Assembly (NCBI RefSeq): GCF_001427795.1
Contig: NZ_LMHJ01000001.1
Location: 1,947,664-2,011,663 of the forward strand
Length of the DNA: 64,000 nt
Origin: Nocardioides sp. Root682
Lineage (GTDB): Bacteria > Actinomycetota > Actinomycetes > Propionibacteriales > Nocardioidaceae
Direction of reading: 5' to 3'
Below the pieces are notes generated by a model. The model was given only the letters and a program-made list of their open reading frames with translations, did not search any database and was not told the DNA's origin. The position numbers and the translations under genes are program-made. Shown in pieces: positions 60,775 through 64,000 of this stretch (positions are counted from its first letter, which is position 1; each line of letters opens with the position of its first letter).

Positions 60775-61278
60775 TCAGTTCGGGAAGTCGCCCGACGCAC
60801 GCCGCAGGCGACGCAGCAGCTGGTAGGCGTCGTCCTGCTGGCGATCGGTGAGCCCGGTGATCGCGAAGTCGATGTCGCTCACCGCGTCGGTGGCCTTCTT
60901 GACCGTCGAGCGACCCTGCGCGGTCAGCCGGGCGAGGGTGCGGCGCCGGTCGTCCTGGTCGGGGACGCGCTCGACGAAGCCCTGGGCCTCGAGCCGGTCG
61001 ATCGCGCTGGTGACCGAGGTCGGGTGCACCATCAGGCGCTCACCGATCTTGCTCAGCGGCAGCGACCCGCTCTTGCTGAAGTGCAGCAGGACCAGGACCT
61101 CGTAGCGCGAGAAGGTCAGCGCAAACGGCTTGAGTGCCGCATCGAGGGCGCTGATCATCAGCTGCTGGACCCGCATCACGGAGGTCGCCAGACGCATGGC
61201 GGTGGCGTCACCGAAGTGCTCTTCCCACAGGTCCCCTGCGCGATCGATGGGATCGAACGGGAGGCGTGACTCGGGCAT
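60775..61278 (-). CDS. MarR-family regulator
   Basis: The 167-residue protein has the MarR winged helix (LSKIGERLMVHPTSVTSAIDRLEAQGFVER, DQDDRRRTLARLT). It is divergent from icmF. The 103-bp gap between the two starts contains a perfect 18-bp palindrome that is very likely its operator, with a second copy before hbd. An acyl-CoA ligand is a reasonable guess. Confidence 0.9.
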   Translation of the reverse strand: MPESRLPFDPIDRAGDLWEEHFGDATAMRLATSVMRVQQLMISALDAALKPFALTFSRYEVLVLLHFSKSGSLPLSKIGERLMVHPTSVTSAIDRLEAQGFVERVPDQDDRRRTLARLTAQGRSTVKKATDAVSDIDFAITGLTDRQQDDAYQLLRRLRRASGDFPN

Positions 61279-61331
61279 ACCCTGACCCTAGATGATCGCA
61301 AGTGGCCCACAGCACACCGACTTCACATATT

Positions 61332-61349
61332 TAGTAGGACGTCCTACTA
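61332..61349. promoter_or_regulatory. MarR operator, perfect palindrome
   Basis: TAGTAGGACGTCCTACTA is a perfect 18-bp palindrome in the divergent marR-icmF region, 32 bases before the icmF ATG. A near copy lies at 59871. Confidence 0.8.
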
Positions 61350-61381
61350 TCGGAAGTCCAATGACTTCGGAGGACTCCTGC

Positions 61382-64000
61382 ATGTCGGACATGACGCTGC
61401 ACACGCCACAGCACCCCGTTCGCTTCGTGACCTCGTCGGCACTGTTCGACGGCCACGACGCCTCGATCAACATCATGCGGCGCATCCTGCAGAGCCAGGG
61501 CGCGGAGGTCATCCACCTCGGCCACAACCGTTCCGTCCAGGAGGTCGTCGACGCGGCGATCGAGGAGGACGTGCAGGGCGTCGCCGTGTCGTCGTACCAG
61601 GGCGGTCACGTGGAGTACTTCGAGTACCTCGTCGAGTCCCTGCGTGAGCGCGGTGCCGGCCACATCAAGGTGTACGGCGGCGGCGGCGGCGTGATCGTGC
61701 ACGAGGAGATCGAGCGCCTGGCCAAGATCGGCGTGAAGATCTTCTCCCCGGAGGACGGCGTCAAGCTCGGCCTCGTCGGCATGATCAACTCGATGGTCAA
61801 GGCGTGCGATGTCGACCCGTGGGCCCTGGGCTCCGTCGAGGCCGACGCCGTCGTCTCCGGCGATCGGTTCTCGCTGGCCCGCGCGCTCAGCGGCGCCGAG
61901 TCCGGCCAGCTCCCGGCCGAGATGCTCACGAAGCTCAAGGAGGTCGCCGCCAGCCGCGAGGTGCCGGTCCTCGGCATCACGGGCACCGGCGGCTCCGGCA
62001 AGTCCAGCCTCACCGACGAGCTCGTGCGCCGGTTCCGCGTCGACCAGCAGGACAAGCTCCGCGTCGCCGTGATCGCCGTCGACCCGACCCGCCGTCGTGG
62101 CGGCGGCGCGCTCCTCGGTGACCGGATCCGGATGAACTCCCTCGACGGGGACCGCGCGTTCTTCCGCAGTCTCGCGACCCGCGGCGCCCACGAGCTCCCC
62201 GAGCACCTCGACGACGTGATCGACGTCGTGAAGGCCGCCGGGTTCGACCTCGTCATCGTCGAGACCCCCGGCATCGGCCAGGGCGACGCCGCGATCGTGC
62301 CGTTCGTCGACGTGAGCATGTACGTCATGACGCCGGAGTTCGGCGCCGCGTCCCAGCTCGAGAAGATCGACATGCTCGACTTCGCCGACGTCGTCGCGAT
62401 CAACAAGTTCGAGCGCCGCGGCGCGATGGACGCACTGCGCGACGTGGGCCGGCAGATGGTCCGCAACCGCGAGGCGTTCGGCAAGAAGCCCGAGGACATG
62501 CCCGTCTTCGGCACCTCCGCTGCCCACTTCAACGACGACGGCGTGACCGCGCTCTACCAGGAGCTCAAGGCCCAGCTCACCGGCAAGGGACTCGTCTTCG
62601 ACGACGGCGTGCTCCCCCACGTCGACGTCCGCCACTCGACCGAGGCCGGCCACATCGTGCCGCCGAACCGGGTCCGCTACCTCGCCGAGATCGCCGAGAC
62701 CGTCCGTGGCTACCACCACGACACCGACCGCCTCGCCGACGCCGCCGTCCGCCTGCAGCGCCTGGAGTACGTCCAGGGCGAGGTCGTCTCCGACGAGCTC
62801 GACGAGCTGGTCGAGAGCGCCCGCAAGACCCTGCCGCACGAGATCACCGACCAGATCGAGCGTTGGCCGGCCGTCGTTGCGTCGTACGAGGGCGACGAGC
62901 AGGTCGTCAAGGTCCGTGACCGGGAGATCCACACCGCGCTCACGCGCGAGTCCCTGTCGGGCAACAAGATCCGGCGCGTCGCACTCCCTCGCACCACCGA
63001 CCACGGCGAGCTGGTGAAGTACTGGCGCCGCGAGAACCTGCCCGGCTACTTCCCCTTCACCGCAGGCGTGTTCCCGTTCAAGCGCGACGGCGAGGACCCC
63101 GCGCGGATGTTCGCGGGCGAGGGCGACCCGTTCCGCACCAACCGCAGGTTCAAGAGGCTCTCCGAGCACGCCGACGCGACCCGCCTGTCGACCGCGTTCG
63201 ACTCGGTGACGCTGTACGGCCGCGACCCCGACCCGCGCCCCGACATCTACGGCAAGGTCGGCACCTCCGGCGTCTCCGTCGCGACCCTCGACGACATGAA
63301 GGCCCTGTTCGACGGCTTCGACCTGGTCGCCCCTTCGACCTCGGTCTCGCTGACCATCAACGGCCCGGCCCCGACGGTGCTGGCGTTCTTCCTCAACACC
63401 GCCATCGACCAGCAGGTCGAGGCGTTCGTCGAGCGCGAGAAGCGCCAGCCGTCGGTCTCCGAGCTCAACGAGATCAAGGCGTTCGCCCTCGCGAACGTCC
63501 GCGGCACCGTGCAGGCCGACATCCTCAAGGAGGACCAGGGCCAGAACACCGCACTGTTCTCGACCGAGTTCTCGCTGCGGATGATGGGCGACATCCAGCA
63601 GTACTTCATCGACAACGCGGTCCAGAACTTCTACTCGGTCTCGATCTCCGGCTATCACATCGCCGAGGCCGGGGCGAACCCGATCAGCCAGCTCGCCTTC
63701 ACCCTGAGCAACGGCTTCACCTACGTCGAGTCGTACCTCGCACGCGGCATGGACATCAACGCGTTCGCGCCGAACCTGTCCTTCTTCTTCTCCAACGGCA
63801 TGGACCCGGAGTACTCCGTGCTCGGCCGCGTCGCCCGCCGCATCTGGGCCGTCGCGATGCGTGACAAGTACGGCGCCAACGAGCGCTCGCAGAAGCTGAA
63901 GTACCACGTCCAGACGTCCGGCCGGTCCCTGCACGCGCAGGAGATGGACTTCAACGACATCCGTACGACGCTGCAGGCGCTCATCGCGATCTACGACAAC
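61382..64000 (+). CDS. icmF: Fused isobutyryl-CoA mutase IcmF, N-terminal part
   Basis: The ATG (MSDMTLHTPQ) follows GGAGGA at 7 bases. The frame runs off the window after 873 codons; complete IcmF is about 1090 residues. A B12-binding domain (DGHDASINIMRR, VSSYQGGHVEY) comes first. Next is a MeaI-type GTPase chaperone with Walker A GTGGSGKS (residues 201-208) and NKFERRG. The mutase barrel follows (HIVPPNR, YFPFTAGVFPFKR, GYHIAEAGANPISQLAFTL). It interconverts isobutyryl- and n-butyryl-CoA (some also pivalyl/isovaleryl-CoA). MarR and its palindrome likely control it. Confidence 0.95.
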   Translation, partial: MSDMTLHTPQHPVRFVTSSALFDGHDASINIMRRILQSQGAEVIHLGHNRSVQEVVDAAIEEDVQGVAVSSYQGGHVEYFEYLVESLRERGAGHIKVYGGGGGVIVHEEIERLAKIGVKIFSPEDGVKLGLVGMINSMVKACDVDPWALGSVEADAVVSGDRFSLARALSGAESGQLPAEMLTKLKEVAASREVPVLGITGTGGSGKSSLTDELVRRFRVDQQDKLRVAVIAVDPTRRRGGGALLGDRIRMNSLDGDRAFFRSLATRGAHELPEHLDDVIDVVKAAGFDLVIVETPGIGQGDAAIVPFVDVSMYVMTPEFGAASQLEKIDMLDFADVVAINKFERRGAMDALRDVGRQMVRNREAFGKKPEDMPVFGTSAAHFNDDGVTALYQELKAQLTGKGLVFDDGVLPHVDVRHSTEAGHIVPPNRVRYLAEIAETVRGYHHDTDRLADAAVRLQRLEYVQGEVVSDELDELVESARKTLPHEITDQIERWPAVVASYEGDEQVVKVRDREIHTALTRESLSGNKIRRVALPRTTDHGELVKYWRRENLPGYFPFTAGVFPFKRDGEDPARMFAGEGDPFRTNRRFKRLSEHADATRLSTAFDSVTLYGRDPDPRPDIYGKVGTSGVSVATLDDMKALFDGFDLVAPSTSVSLTINGPAPTVLAFFLNTAIDQQVEAFVEREKRQPSVSELNEIKAFALANVRGTVQADILKEDQGQNTALFSTEFSLRMMGDIQQYFIDNAVQNFYSVSISGYHIAEAGANPISQLAFTLSNGFTYVESYLARGMDINAFAPNLSFFFSNGMDPEYSVLGRVARRIWAVAMRDKYGANERSQKLKYHVQTSGRSLHAQEMDFNDIRTTLQALIAIYDN

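Noticed and set aside
61331..63934. Long minus-strand frame opposite icmF
   Set aside because: The plus strand encodes unmistakable B12, GTPase and mutase motifs; the antisense frame has only low-complexity Val/Asp/Gly/Leu sequence and starts over the operator.

Overview
The window is about 70% GC with almost no intergenic space. It carries many GTG starts, 4-bp ATGA/GTGA start-stop overlaps and frequent GTACGAC-type words. Its gene set is actinobacterial: an FadE5-type acyl-CoA dehydrogenase, an EtfD-type Fe-S membrane reductase, a mycothiol-dependent isomerase-like protein, an IdeR box, KstR-like boxes, DUF2510, and tRNA-Gly next to dcd. It most resembles a chromosomal stretch from a Nocardioides-like actinomycete (inference from content; no search was run). 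No phage, IS element or CRISPR array is visible. No gap between genes exceeds 300 bases; the largest are about 180 to 250 bases and hold operators or short dispersed repeats.

Layout. Positions 1-8.2 kb hold lipid genes (desaturase end, crotonase, SDR, fadE5-like) with a membrane glycosyltransferase and a Pro-rich membrane protein. Positions 8.4-15.8 kb hold an Rrf2 regulator, a large secreted zincin with Ig-like repeats, a SnoaL-like protein behind a KstR-like box, a DUF2461 protein, a coupled membrane pair, tRNA-Gly(CCC) and an SGNH hydrolase. Positions 15.9-24 kb hold dcd, an iron-regulated siderophore-interacting protein, a secreted CocE/NonD hydrolase, a DUF4097/ribbon-helix-helix group, an ECF sigma factor with its membrane partner, and an AbiEi-domain protein. 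Positions 24-35.6 kb hold etfD with a long repeat-bearing tail, an amidohydrolase-like exoprotein, an M1 lipoprotein peptidase, a secreted propeller-like protein behind a second KstR-like box, a Ser/Thr kinase and a Phd/PIN pair. Positions 35.6-39.2 kb hold a branched-chain 2-oxoacid dehydrogenase operon (E1a-E1b-E2). Positions 39.3-44 kb are a run of small single-span surface proteins plus a zinc peptidase. Positions 44-45.7 kb are a lower-GC island framed by dispersed repeats, with an unknown ORF and a GIY-YIG gene. Positions 45.8-48.8 kb hold a GGDEF-EAL/HDOD operon. Positions 48.8-55.5 kb hold a three-gene, fully overlapping transglutaminase, ATP-grasp/alpha-E and transglutaminase-DUF2126 operon. 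Positions 55.6-64 kb hold two more surface proteins, a dimethylargininase-like enzyme with a GntR regulator, a 4-TM protein, a low-MW phosphatase, 3-hydroxybutyryl-CoA dehydrogenase, a MarR regulator and the start of icmF.

How the genes fit together. The lipid and short-chain acyl-CoA genes form a theme: crotonase, fadE5-like and etfD each carry a similar 14-bp palindrome upstream, which suggests one regulator. 3-hydroxybutyryl-CoA dehydrogenase and icmF share an 18-bp palindrome, with a MarR gene beside the perfect copy. The bkd operon supplies branched acyl-CoA, the kind of substrate IcmF handles.

Most unusual signals. (1) The etfD product has a roughly 400-residue disordered tail with ten copies of a G-S-L/M-F-D motif, the last at its very C-terminus. 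(2) A family of short dispersed repeats has conserved ends and variable, often palindromic, cores. Three copies lie in frame inside genes, two of them exactly in the two interdomain linkers of the E2 subunit. (3) The ATP-grasp and alpha-E domains of the predicted peptide-ligase cluster are fused into one protein.
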